Assembly: GCA_021904315.1 (NCBI GenBank)
Contig: CM038909.1
Coordinates: 10,124,001 to 10,188,000, forward strand
Direction: 5' to 3'
DNA: 64,000 nt
DNA from: Sphagnum magellanicum
Taxonomy: Eukaryota > Streptophyta > Sphagnopsida > Sphagnales > Sphagnaceae
Below are positions 35,881 to 47,829 of this stretch, in pieces. Every line of letters starts with the position of its first letter. The stretch's first letter is position 1. A model generated the notes under the pieces. The model saw only the letters and a list, made by a program, of their open reading frames with translations, had not been told where the DNA came from and made no database searches. The position numbers were made by a program, and so were the translations under genes.

Positions 35881-38474
35881 ATTTTTATTAAATTATTTTT
35901 TAATGCCACGTGGCATATTTACATTGGGCCACGTGCCATAATATAAAATCATCCAAGTCTTTGAATTGAACGTCTTAGATTATTTCAAAATAATTATAAT
36001 AATAATATAAATAATCATATATTAAAACACGTGGCAGCACATGATTTGCCTTGAATTGTGACCAAAATAGTTGCATATTAGTTGCATGTGACAATACGTA
36101 TACAATGGAGTCAAAGGATGAAATGTATTTGTTGACTTTATATTCTTTGTCATTTGCGACTAGTTTTCACATGCGACTTGTCTTAGGCGACTAAAAGGAT
36201 TTTAGTTGCAAAATGTCTCTTGCGACTAAAATTTAGTCGCAAAGAACAGTCGAAAATACATGTTTTTCTTCTAGTGTTTCTTCTTGTGTGAACACAAATG
36301 GGTTTGTTGGTTTGAAAAAAATTGTAACTTTAAGCCTCCTTTGTAACCATTAATGTTGTACACCTACCTCTTCCATGTCTTTCCACATTTCCACAATGTC
36401 TTTTTCACTAGACAAATATTTCATCAAGTCATCAAAAATATTCTACTCCACATGCATTACATCCAACACATTTCGGATAGGTAGTTATTACATGCATGAA
36501 CCCACATCATTTAACCAATGATTATGCCTGTTATGGAATTACTCCATTCAACCATCCAAACCTTATAATGATTCTTTAATGGAACCATAATTGACAAGTA
36601 GTTATTTTATAGTGGAACAACAGAGGTCTTCTAGTAATTATTAGTGGATAAAAAGTGGTTTTGATTTAATGACCCACTATTGGAAGCACAATGGTCTTCT
36701 AACAACTCACTAGTGAAATGCCCATGTTAGCATGTTGTACCTTCCAAAAGTCTAGTCTAAACAAGATGGACAACCACTTCATTCCAATTTTCCTTGTAGG
36801 GTCATCTTTTGTAGGCCACCCACCATTCACAATCCACTAAGATCATGTGTTAGCATGGGTAATAATACTTGTAACATTCACCCTTGGTAGAGGATGTCCA
36901 TCCTCTCGAACCCCACCAAAGACATCTAAACCAGATCATAATTCATGATTCACTGGTAACCACCTCATATGTTGGCATGAGTACACATTCTTGCGCATTT
37001 TTTTCAATCAACAAGATATTTGTGTGTGCTAAACATATGGGGCATCCCTGATATACCTTTGTGACCAGGCTTACAATTGTAACATATGTTGGAAGGTCAT
37101 GAATTGTCTACAATAGGACAACTTACATATTAAGTTTTGCTTCACCATTAAATGTGGCAACATCTTGTACATGCACCCCAATTTCCCATAATTCCTTCAA
37201 CTCTTCCACCAAAGGCTTTAAATATACATTGATGTTGTCACCAATGATAGATTCAAGGCCAAGGATGATTAATGATAACATTATGAAGTGTTTTTGGGTT
37301 GTTAACCAAGGTGGCATGTTATAGTTCAATAATACAACTAGCCATGTTAACCATGTTGATCGTTTCTTTTTTAAGGGATTTACACCATTTATTGCAAGGG
37401 CTAACTGCACATTACATGCCTTTTATGCAAACTTCGACCACCGTTCATCTATGAATTTTCACTGATGTGAATCTACTACATGTTGCACCATGCCATCCAT
37501 GCTTTTATTCTTAGCATGTCAAGTCATGAAATTTGCTTAAACTAATGATTCATATATCTTTTGCAAGCGTGGGATCAACAAGAAATGTCTAAGTACCTTA
37601 TGAAGCACAATAGAGCTTCCATGGACCTTGTATATAGACTCCCCACATTTCACACATCAGTTTTCCCTTTCATGAATTCCATGGAAAAACATGCAACCTT
37701 TTGGGCTTGGGTGTATGACATTGTACGCCAACCCTAAATTTTTCCAAAGTGGTTGTTGTTTCATATTCAATGGGTAGCAATGTGTTTAGTTGTGGTAACA
37801 CACTTCATTTTAGCAAACCCAATAATTCATTCACAAATGCATTTATGGTCCCATATGTTTACAACAGTTCATTGTTAATTGTGTTGCTGCTAAATTTGAC
37901 AAAGTTGACTTTTGATAAAGTGGAATTCTCCCAAGTTTGTTAACTCTTTCATGCTATGTGGTTTAATTTGGATATTCCATTTCAACTTGTCCCCCCATAT
38001 TTGGCTGTGTTTCATCAGTAATTACAACTTGAACCACCATGCCATTTATCCGTGGTGGGTTTACCTAACAATCAACCCCTACCATTCCCACACCCATACT
38101 TGGTGCTTCCATGGGGATGCCATAATCATTTGCTACCACACATTCTTGTCCAAGATTAATTGCAAAGCTCGATGACAAAATGGCACCCCTTCTCGTTAGT
38201 ATGGTTTGCCTATTCATATGCCACATCCCTTTTCGTTCCATGTCTTACATGCCCCCTATCAAAACCCTCATCATTTTCCAAATGTTCAGCCCTTAATGGA
38301 ATATGGTCTTGCCTTAAATTCATGTTTTCCATGGGTTGATCCATAGTAGCAAATGCTTCATTTAGGAGACAAATAATGTCCATGCTTTCATCCATAGGAT
38401 GGACATTGCCATTCATGGGTGCAAATGGTGGTCAAACAAGATGTCTCATCCATTCTTCATCAAATTAATCATAT

Positions 38475-38486
38475 CACTAATAGAAA
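38475..38486 (+). mobile_element. CACTA-type terminal end (orphan)
   Basis: CACTAATAGAAA followed by TCTTGTCATTTG resembles the left end of the nested element and lies just beyond the 5' side of the TNP2 relic. Its orientation is that of a left end, so it does not close the TNP2 element. Sequence to its right carries TGCAACTA-type motifs. Confidence 0.55.
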
Positions 38487-38769
38487 TCTTGTCATTTGAA
38501 ACCATTCCATGTGTGATTATGTGCAACTAAATGTCACCAACAACTACAAATGGTTGTTTATGCAACTAGCTACTCTTCAAACTTGGATGAATTTTGGTCT
38601 TCCTTTCAACTAAATTACAACTATGACCTATTTCATCTTTCCAATAGGTTGATTTTTCATGATGCCTTTGTGTTTTGTATAACATCATATATACGTTTAG
38701 TTACACATGTAACCAAGATAGTCAAATTATAGTTGCATAGGTATGTATGCAACCTAATAGCTACACATA

Positions 38770-38781
38770 CACTACAAGAAA
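38770..38781 (+). mobile_element. CACTA-type terminal end (orphan)
   Basis: CACTACAAGAAA is the common plant CACTA terminal sequence, followed by TCTTGTATTATA. It is a left end in the same orientation as the one 295 bp before it, with TTTGCAACTATG-type subterminal motifs to its right. No matching right end was found. Confidence 0.6.
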
Positions 38782-39099
38782 TCTTGTATTATATAAATAT
38801 CCAATTTGCAAATATATGTGACTATCTGTCATTTGCAACTATGTTTTATAATTTTTACAATTACTAACCATCTTTTAAATTTTCTTATTATTTTTGTGAC
38901 TATGGTGTAAATATTAAATTGTGCATCCTTCCATACCCAAGTTTGACAATGCGCCATCCTATGATTACCCATTAGTATCCTCTATGGTGTAAAATAAGGA
39001 TGTGAATACATCCCTGATATTTTGCTCCTAAACTAAATGGATGGATGAATCTATTGACTATGTGGTCCCAATTGACCTCCTAACTCCATGCCTTTCAAT

Positions 39100-40900
39100 C
39101 TATTTTGGATTACATGAATTCTTGCTTCTTGCTCTTATGATTGATCCATTAATGCTCTTGCCACATTTTATAACTCCACATGTTTAGCAATGCATGCTTT
39201 GATGTGAAAAGGCACAAAAGGACAATGATTGCATGTCCTTCTTCCTCATAGAATGCATAGACTTTTGAAAGTAATTTGGCTACTTCCAAATCTGTAGATT
39301 CATGATCCCTAGTTTCAACTGTGTACCTTGTATAATCCAACTCTAGACTTTTTTGATGTCAATATGACTATGGTACTTCATCCAACACATTCACATATGC
39401 CTTTGCATATTCAAATGGTCTTAAGTAGTTTTCCTCAATCTCCTCAAACACATTGATATTGGTGTTTTCTTCCACCTCCTAGTCTTCCACTAGTTCATAA
39501 TAATCTAGAAATGTAGATTAGTACACAAACTTGGATTTTATACCTCCTATAAAATCCCTTTTTCAATTAGTCATTGATTTTGGACTTGAAATGTCTTGTA
39601 ATTGATTAGGTACTATAGAAATCCATGCTCCATTTTGATCTCTTCGACTCTGAACCATAGATTGCGATTGAGAAGTATATAGCACCCACTTATTTGGGTG
39701 TATTTGACTGCAATTCTTTTCGTGGAGATCGTTGTTTATAATTATGCCTTCTCTAAAGACCACTAGTCCATACTTCATGCTTTACCATTTCTTGTGGTAG
39801 AAACGACTTATGTCCTGTAGGTCTTTCTTTTATTCTCAGAATTTGTCTGTCTAACATCAAATTCCAATATGGGGTTTCTATAGTTTTCACATACTCCCTT
39901 CCATTTTCATGATTGTATTATGTTTATCCTTCAAGACCTTGATGATTTGCCTCCAAATCCAATTGCCACTATAAACTCCAAGTCACCATTCGATTCATCT
40001 TGTTTCATAATCCTTTCTTCTTCAAAGTTTGTAGATCGCTCTACAATCCTTATGACTTCAACTACTTAGATATCTGGTGTTTTTTTACCATACCCCTTTT
40101 AATGTAAATTGAAAACTAAACTATTTTTCTAAACACCTTTATCTATAATATAGACAATGGAAAATGCAGAAAACCCTTTTGTTCATGTACAAAAAATAGA
40201 AAATTCCCCAAAAAGATGGTTGCCAAATGGTAGACATGGATTTTATTCCTCCAAAACTACCCCACATTTACTATAACAATAGATTTGCACTACAAATATT
40301 CACACATTCACAATTCTACACTAATTCTAAACACACACATATTTGAAATTCATCAATACACCAAATTCATGGTTATTTCTGATAATTAGAATTTGTACTT
40401 CAAAATATAATGTAAAAACAATTACAAATAGAATTACAGTTCATTTTCATGATATCTTTAATACTACAAATGATTCACACAACAAATTGAATATGGAAAT
40501 CAATGAAAAAGTCTATACTTATTGGTTTATTGAAAACTTCAACAAAATTATAACAAAATTCCATGTTCTATTGATATGTCTTCAAATAGTAAATCCAAAT
40601 ATGTAATATCCAACAACAAAATTTGTAGTTTTTTACAAGTACCTACATATCTCCTCTAATTCCAAAATTGTGTGTTTATGAATGTTTTTCAATTCCCACT
40701 CTTGGGTAGTCCACAAGTCACCATCAACATGAATCAACAAAATTAAATAAGAAGTCAAAATTCAAACCATTAGTGTCCAATGACCTATCCCTATTGGTAA
40801 TGATTTGTAAGTCCCCAAAAATAATGTAATTTGCTTACTTCTTTAACAACCATGTTAAAACCATCCAAGGAGATTGATTTCCCTAAATTAGGAACAAAAC
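39100..40900 (-). repeat. Retroelement-like remnant, copy 2
   Basis: The right part (40240-40900) aligns by phrases with 9440-10130. The left part (39149-40100) holds minus-strand coding-like scraps (TRDHESTDLEVAKLLSKVYA at 39310-39240; NDLHEKNCSQIHPNKWVLYT near 39720-39660) without a family I know. If the shared block is an LTR, this copy shows its 5' end and the start of an internal region. Confidence 0.45.
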
Positions 40901-41605
40901 AATAAAAACAATAAAAAAATGATTAAGAAAAATATCATACCATTGATGTTAAAGGATGATGTCACATTCAAAGGAGTTGGGTTTGAGTCAAGCTACAAAT
41001 TGATGTTACAACTCCTTTGCAATACCCACATTTTACATTATAATTTATGCAATCAAAGTCCACAATATGGGTTGAGAAAAAAAATCATTTGTTTTGTCAA
41101 AAATGAAAGATCAAATTTGAATACCATGACAATTACTTTGAAATCAATTGTGAGGTGTGAAATTTTGAGTTTAGATAAAAGATTTCAATGTACTTGTTTT
41201 GACCACATTTTTAAAAATAATGTAAATACGCTATAACAAACAAGCAAATAGGTAAAACAAATTTATTTGTTTCAATCAAATCTATATAATTAAATTTGCA
41301 AATATATATATATATATATCTTGGTCCAAGAAAATTTGGGAAAGCAAACATAAATGGAACAAGGCTTATTTTGATTAGTCTTTGCTTGGAAAAACTAAAT
41401 AATTTAATGAAAACAAGGTAGATTTTCATTTTTTACTACTTGAATTTTTGCCCCTTGGGTTTTCTTTGAATTGTGTTAGTTGAATATATTAATATTGCAA
41501 GTATGATTTTGATTGCACATTTACTAGCAAAGTCATTATGTTTCAAAAAACTCTACAATTTTTGGAGGTTATTGTCCCTTACTAAAACAAATTAACAAAA
41601 TATTA
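40901..41605. other. Intergenic, nothing recognised
   Basis: This is AT-rich sequence with an (AT)n microsatellite near 41303-41320. No gene is seen. Confidence 0.45.
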
Positions 41606-42950
41606 CACTAAAAGAAATGTTGTCCATTCTGACCATATTTTTGTGACTATTAAGTGATTACTGTCCAAACCAACTTATTTTATGACTAGTAGTGTGTTAG
41701 TCCTACATGTCCACATAGTTGTAACTTGTTGTAAACACATAAACAACTATAGGAGGGGTTGAACTAAATTCTAGTTGTAAATGCAACTACAATTTATGAC
41801 TAATATGATTTTCATTGAAAATGTAAATGAAAAGTGAACAATGTCATCCAATTTTGATTGCATCCATTGATGGATGATAATATAGTTGTTTTACAATTAC
41901 AATGAAAGTTTTTGCAATTGCAATAGTATATTTTATCACATGAACAAAGAAACATAGACCACACATGGCAAACTTTACTATTTCAATTGAACTATTAACT
42001 AGGTAGTATGTAATAAGTAAGATAAGTAGTAGATAGTAAATATGTAACCTAAGTAGTAATATGTGATAAGTAGGATTTAGATAATAGTAAGTAGTAGGTA
42101 GGTTAAATGTAAATATTTTATTATGTGGATATATAATTAATAATAATAATAATAATAAATTAGGTAGGTTAGGTAATATATAGTAGGTATGTAGCCTAGG
42201 CAATATGTAATAAGTAGGATAGGTAGTTAATAGTTAAGAAAATAGTAAATATTTTATTGTGTGGATATATGATAATGTTTTTATATGGGACAAAGGGTGC
42301 GATAATGTTGTAGTGTTGTATTGTTTCCTTCTCATTAGAATTTATCCTATATCCTTTGTCTACAATTTCAAACTTGTAAAGTATATAAGTAAGTGAAGGA
42401 ATGGACTATATTCATGGTATGCACTAAAAAAATAATGCATGTGCCATTTGGGATGAACCAATCAAAAGACTTGTCTCCAACAAAATAAATAGGATCCTAC
42501 CTACCTATTTAGCCTATGCTATGTAGCCTATTTTAATACCCTAAACTAGCCTAGAATAGGTTATAATTAATTAACTTTTGTTTAATATTTAGTTACTATA
42601 ATGATTATATTTAGTTATTGTAATTATAATATTTAATTATTTTAATTATAATATATATATTGAATAAACGAAAAAAATTCACATGTTTTATGGCCATTGG
42701 ATTTTTAAATTACCACATGGTTAAATCCTAACCACCCATCAATGGCATATTTGGGAACATGTGACTATACCAAATATAGTTCCAAATGTAATCACAAGTT
42801 GAAGTTCCAAGTCATACTAAGGATCATCCATAACAATGTATGAGAAATTATGGCTAGTCATAAGGTTTGCAACTACATTTTCAATTTCATAGCCATGTTA
42901 TGTCTTTTATGACTAATTGTCTTATGGCACTTGTCCAAAGCAACTAGGCT
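41606..42950. mobile_element. Diverged relative of the nested CACTA-like element
   Basis: The left end is CACTAAAAGAAA at 41606. The interior then follows the same order as 33069-36276: GTGACTA/CAACTA-type motifs, a GTAGGTAG-rich stretch (42000-42250), GGGATGAACCAATCAAAAG (42450; the nested copy has GGGATGAGCTAATCAAAAG at 35571), a CCTACCTACC tract, a copy of the CCACGTGG-flanked block worn to ACCACATGG, and TGACTA motifs near 42910-42950. The right terminal repeat is not recognisable. GCGACT motifs of the nested copy appear here as GTGACT or GCAACT. Confidence 0.65.
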
Positions 42951-43343
42951 ATTTTCAATTGCATGTGTCCATTACAATTACAAATGAGTCACGAATTCAG
43001 TCATTGATTTTCAAAATCCTTCTAATGCTATTAGAATTTATGAATACCACCTACTCTTACTTGGCACATTTCTCAAATGATTGTGGATATTTTTTTTCCT
43101 ATTGTGAGTATTTTTGTTTTCAACTAATCTTATGGCCATTGGTTGGTTCATGTTGCATTGGAATTTGTCAAAACTATGTGTTTAGAATTGAAGGAATAAA
43201 TTACAATCCTATTAGCCAAAGACAATTTGATTGACATGATGATTCCAAGATTGCTTTTGAATTGGCTTTGCTTGCTTTCAACATCAAAAGGGAAGTTTGT
43301 GATAGTAAAGAATCTTTTTCTTTTTAAAAAATATAAAAAAAGG

Positions 43344-43620
43344 AAATGGTGAAAGACGGATGAATCCATGTTTATTATTGTTGGTAATCTGGTTCACCAA
43401 ATCCTAGGCATTGTGGGCTCACAAATTGAGACAAATTTAAAGTCAAACAATCTAACAAAGTTAATATTTGTGAGCAAAAATTGGCAAAATAATCTTAAGT
43501 TTGGATGGGAAACTCATTCTAGTTCTAGTAGAGTTAATTAAAACAAATGTGGACTTAGAAGAAACATTTGAAAATTTTGAAAATGCATTTGAGCAAGATG
43601 AAATTGTGGAAAATATAATA
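43344..43620 (+). pseudogene. hAT transposase C-terminal fragment
   Basis: The + strand reads KW(stop)KTDESMFIIVGNLVHQILGIVGSQIET then NLKSNNLTKLIFVSKNWQNN. This matches the hAT C-terminal dimerisation region, where QILGIVGSQIETE is followed by the conserved segment leading to NLDKLIF..KNWPND. The piece that normally sits between the two blocks (about 15-20 residues) is missing, and WW has become W-stop, so this is a dead, internally deleted fragment. I could not follow the transposase upstream. Confidence 0.75.
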
Positions 43621-46600
43621 TCTTAGACACAAGTCTTTGCATCTGACTTTTTTATTAATTATTTCTTTTGCAAGTTGCAATTTTTAGCAAATAAAATTAT
43701 CTCAATTTTTCAAGTAAAACAAATAATTTCAATAACTAGTTTGTGAGAACTACTTTTGAAAATTGGTTGTTATTAAATGTATGAAAACTAATTGGATTTT
43801 TTTTTCAAAATTTAAAAACCCTAGTCACTTCTTCTAAAGATGATTTTTAAAAAAAGAATTATTCTTAAAAGTTCTTTTAAGAATTGGACCTAACATTTTT
43901 CAAAAAAGATGAGAACCGCCCAACATTGGTTTATACCTCCTTGGCGTACTATCATGTATGTTTTTAGAAAACTTTTCATAAGACCCACCATCCAAGGAAT
44001 GACTCTCCATATATTCAATGAAAAATGGGTATTGTTTAATCAATTTCAACAATTAGACATGAAGGCGAAATTTCAAGAATGAACTTCACATGTAAAGCAT
44101 GAGCATAAAAATATGAAATGAATTATATAATTGCTTTTCCTTTGATTAATTATGCTAAAGTTGATGGATGTTACCCACCATAGTTTATGGTTTTAAGTTT
44201 CAACTACACATTCAAGTCCTCATTTTGCATTGGTTTGCATGAATAGGTGGAAGGAGAATGTGTTTATGGCACAAATGTTTTTGCAATGGTATTGGTCAGT
44301 TACATACTTCTTGATAATGATAGCTTGACATTGGCATTGATTCTTGTTGGTTCATTCTATTTCTATCCTACAAACATGATATCACATATGTTTTGGATAA
44401 AATGGCTTCTTGGGAATTAAATATATGACCTGGTCCTTGAACCCATCAAAGACTCTCCCAAATCATCTCCATGACAACTACATGATTGATCACCAAACAT
44501 GCATGCAGCCATGTTAAAATCATCACAAATCTTTATGATTGGTAAAGTTTGTGGCCTTCAAGTCTGAAGATGTCATTTCAAACTCATAACAGAAACTACC
44601 TTCAATGTTCTAGATTGTGACCTCCAAGTTTATGTACAAACCTTATTTACATGTTGTTCCAAATGCATATTAATTTTGAGACTTGGTGATTGAGACTCAA
44701 AAAAATTTCAGTCATTCATTAACATTATAGTATCATGCATTCTATATTTAATTTTAATGTAGAATGTCAACAAAAAGAAAAAATTTCTTGGCTACCCATT
44801 CTTGAACTTTTATGTCACTCATCAGAAATTGTAAAAAATATGAACAAATCAAGTTTAAATATTAAAAATGTAAAATTTTAAATGGTTATTTAAGCATGTA
44901 AGGTTTAATCGATGGAAATGTTGTACATGCAAATGATTGGAATACGCCCACACAACCATTTGTTGCTGTCAAATATTTTGGTATGTGTCTAATTAGAAAG
45001 TTGATTTGCAAGGTGCCATTTCCTTCCCCAAAAGCTGGAATAGACAAATTCAAGTAATTTGTAGATTGAAAGGTGATATTGAGAGGGCACTAATTGCATG
45101 GTGAGAAAGGCAAGCCTTTTGTTCTCAATCACAAACACAATTTCCTTCTGAAGATACATGTGAGATAAGGAATTTGAGACCATAGGTAATTCAAAAGGGA
45201 TAGGGATCTTTGTGGGAGTGGTAAGACCAATCACAATCACTCTAACATTTGGTACAAACAATGTCCTCTACTAATTTCCTTTGGGTAAATTATCATAAAG
45301 TTAATGTGAAACATAAAGTTCACATAACATACCTAAACTCTAACCATGGATTATGGAACATGCTATTGAAACATCAAGGTTAGTGAAATGTCATGTGGTA
45401 AAAATCATATATTTCTCCTAGACAAACATTAAACAATATTGAGGTTTTCAATGCTACAAAGTTCATGATGCAACCCTTCTTTCTTTCAATGGCCATTGGC
45501 ATGTGTATACAAACATGCACATGTGTGGCAATTTGGAAATTATTGCTGGTGTGAAAGGCTTGAGCATAGCAAGTTCTTGTTAAACAAGGGCCTACCTAAA
45601 CAATGAAGGTCAAGAACCCCAAGTACATTGAAGACCAAATCATTGTTTATTCTCCACCCAACATTGAAGGGCATTTTAGATAGTGTGGAAAGCTTTGGCA
45701 AGCTTGGAAAGCACACACTAATAAAATGATTTTTCATATTTTTAACCTAATTTAGTTATGATAGTGAAAGGGTTTTTTTTTTTCTATATTTGTGATGTAG
45801 CACAAGTTGTGATCATCCATGTAAGATGATTAAGCCAAATTTGGCTAGAAACAAATTATGAAGCTAGACACATCTACAAACCCTTCTAATTTCATTTTAG
45901 TGAAAACAATTAAATCATTTGTGGTCATATGATTGGCCTAGGGCCAATTTTATAAACCTATAGCAATTGCCAATCCATGTCATGAATTAACCAAAAATCA
46001 TAAGGAAAGTGGGCAAAATTGGTTTGAAGGGGATGGCATCAAAGTTTGTCCTCAGAACAAGGTCATTTAGACTTTCAAGAAGTAATGAGATGAGAATAAC
46101 ATTCTTAACACTATAATTTTGCTACCAAATTTTATTAGAAATTTGTTCTTAATTTTATGGATTGTGACAATATACAACAATATTTAATATTTGGATCTTA
46201 ACACAACCATTCTAGAACTAAGGCTTTCTTGTCTTTTCAAAAGTACACATTTGTTCACAAAAATATATTTTGGTTATTTCTAACCTTGATGTTAAAAAAT
46301 AAACTGATATTCTATTTCGTTTTCAAATTGGGTTTCAAAAGACATTGAAGATCATGTGCTTTATGTTCCAAGGTTGGCAATGAAATTGTTGTTAATTGTT
46401 AGTTAAGTGAGGAAAGAGTCAAATTTGAAGGTAAAGCTTCTTGAGTTGGTACTTATCTAGTTTTCAGTGGTTTCATGCTTGGAACAAAATTTGATGGAAC
46501 TGAAATGTAGCTACAAACATTTGATAGGGGTGCATTCATTGTTGGGGCACCTCCCAAAAATCATAGGAATATTTAATTATTTTTCCATTATATATCTACC

Positions 46601-46684
46601 AAAAATAAAATCTATATCTAGGATGAACTTAATTGAGAAGAATCTAAAAATTTTAAATATCATAATTCATACATTTTGTTTTAA

Positions 46685-46717
<33 letters not shown>

Positions 46718-47589
46718 TCTTGACTTAAATTTATTTTTGGCACGATTTTTTCTTGGACATGAGTGACTTTGCACCTAGAGCTTTACAAACTCCAAACCCA
46801 ATGAATACACATAAATTAAGCAAATGGCCCCCAAAAAAATCCTTTTCTATGTAGCCTTATAGAAGGAATTATGTGACCTTATAAATTGTCATAATATGGT
46901 TTATAATTTAATCAAGTGCATCCGACAATGAACATTAGTAAACATAGATGAAAATATTGTCATGCCAAATATACATATTAAATATTCGTGTTATGTTATA
47001 CCTAGTCATGTGCTAGATGTTATAATATACGAGCATGTTATGTGATATTATTATATAGTGTACTTATGTCATGTTATGGATTCATGGCATGCAAAGTGAT
47101 ACTTTGTTTATTCCAGAAAACGTATAATGTTTAGGAACACATGATAATTTGTCACATTTGGTTTTGGGTAGGTGGAGTCTAGCTGCTCCAGCAATTAAAA
47201 AAAAATCATACATTCTACAAGGCTTTTGAAACAAGGGGTGTGTCACACTATGGCCTTGCCATAATTTAAAAGTATCTTAGGGTAAAAGAAGAGTTATGGA
47301 AACTCAAATATATATTTCACCATGCAAAAATACAATCTTCCAAAAATCCTCTAAAAGAAACCAAAATCCTTCAAGATAGTACATAACTCTATAACTAATC
47401 TCCAGTTTCAACACAAACCAAAATATCATCTTTCAAAAATCCTCACATAAAAATAGACCTATTATTATTACCTAGGGGCCAAAATCCAGTAAGCTACTAT
47501 ACTCTAGAATGCATCTAAGCATAATATCGTTGCCTTGGTAGTAGCCTGCAAGGCCAACAAATTACACTATATCTCATGATAGTTTTTTT
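43621..47589. other. Intergenic, nothing recognised
   Basis: Nothing coding is supported in this AT-rich stretch. Frames at 44989-45261 (-) and 45540-45737 (-) are open for 65-90 codons but show no family I know. An (AT)n microsatellite lies at about 46690-46715. Confidence 0.45.
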
Positions 47590-47702
47590 CCACACTAACT
47601 GCAGTGCAGTCGAGAGTCCAGACGTCTAGACTCCATCCCACTGGAGGTTGTGTCAATTGGGTGACTTGCCTTTTTTCTCGAACACAACAAGAGCGTCCCA
47701 AC

Positions 47703-47722
47703 TGCATGCATGCATGCATGCA
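47703..47722. promoter_or_regulatory. (TGCA)5 tract with overlapping RY (CATGCATG) motifs
   Basis: Five TGCA units give overlapping CATGCATG sites, the RY element bound by B3-domain factors (ABI3/FUS3/LEC2 group in plants). It lies about 110-130 bp before the PDR start codon. The tract is also a simple repeat, so regulatory use is an inference. Confidence 0.45.
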
Positions 47723-47777
47723 GACTACCCGCACATAACAGCACCAAGTTCTCTCAAGAGCGCTCGCGAGCTCGTCT

Positions 47778-47786
47778 ATGATCTAG
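47778..47786 (+). other. Minimal upstream ORF (ATG ATC TAG)
   Basis: If transcription starts upstream of 47778, the leader carries a two-codon upstream ORF 43 bases before the main ATG. It could lower translation of the transporter. No transcript evidence is available here. Confidence 0.3.
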
Positions 47787-47829
47787 CTTGGGTTTAGAAT
47801 TTGGACATTTTGTGTACAGAAGAAAAAAA

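Larger units (their letters stand above)
33069..36276. mobile_element. Non-autonomous CACTA-like element nested in the TNP2 relic
   Basis: The left end is CACTAGTAGAAA and the right end is TTTTTCTTCTAGTG, so the inverted repeats read CACTAG(T/A)AGAAA. Directly outside each end is TTT, a 3-bp target duplication as expected for CACTA elements. Subterminal regions are full of GCGACTA-type motifs in both orientations (33100-33170 and 36150-36255), like the transposase-binding repeats of this class. The 3.2-kb interior encodes nothing recognisable. It contains an AT-rich degenerate array, a TACCTAGG-type tract and a TATATAAA box near 35517. Confidence 0.92.
32360..38420 (-). pseudogene. Decayed CACTA (En/Spm) TNP2-type transposase, interrupted
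   Basis: Minus-strand blocks appear in the order of plant TNP2 proteins. An N-terminal acidic block is at 38416-38210 (ESMDIICLLNEAFATMD). A zinc-site region and KVLRHFLLIPRLQ lie near 37620-37560. The transposase_21 core follows at 37410-37123 (NYNMPPWLTTQKHFIMLSL, DNINVYLKPLVEELKELW). RNVLDVMHVE-like and MKYLSSEKDIVEMWKDMEEV blocks run down to 36280. After the inserted element come DFVIGIHAPIGYLVAFRKHV and MKSHDHHVM (33068-32930), the DUF4218-type block FIIHLVNELKICGPMGAKW, YVRNRARP (to 32614), then FGYMYDGVLGFCIEYF to about 32360. Stops such as ATA TAA CAA after KSHDHHVMI, and frameshifts, show that it is dead. The protein reads across the insertion point, which proves the 33069-36276 element is a later insertion. 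Confidence 0.93.
47590..47829 (+). promoter_or_regulatory. Probable promoter and 5' leader of the PDR transporter
   Basis: Composition rises in GC just before the gene. The stretch contains a CAATTGGG (reverse CCAAT) phrase near 47655, a (TGCA)5 tract and a two-codon upstream ORF. No clear TATA box is seen. The start ATG at 47830 has A at -3. Confidence 0.5.

Noticed and set aside
47788..47829. Extension of the PDR protein upstream of 47830
   Set aside because: The frame is open to 47788 but begins with TTG; a nuclear plant gene is expected to start at ATG, and the first in-frame ATG is 47830.
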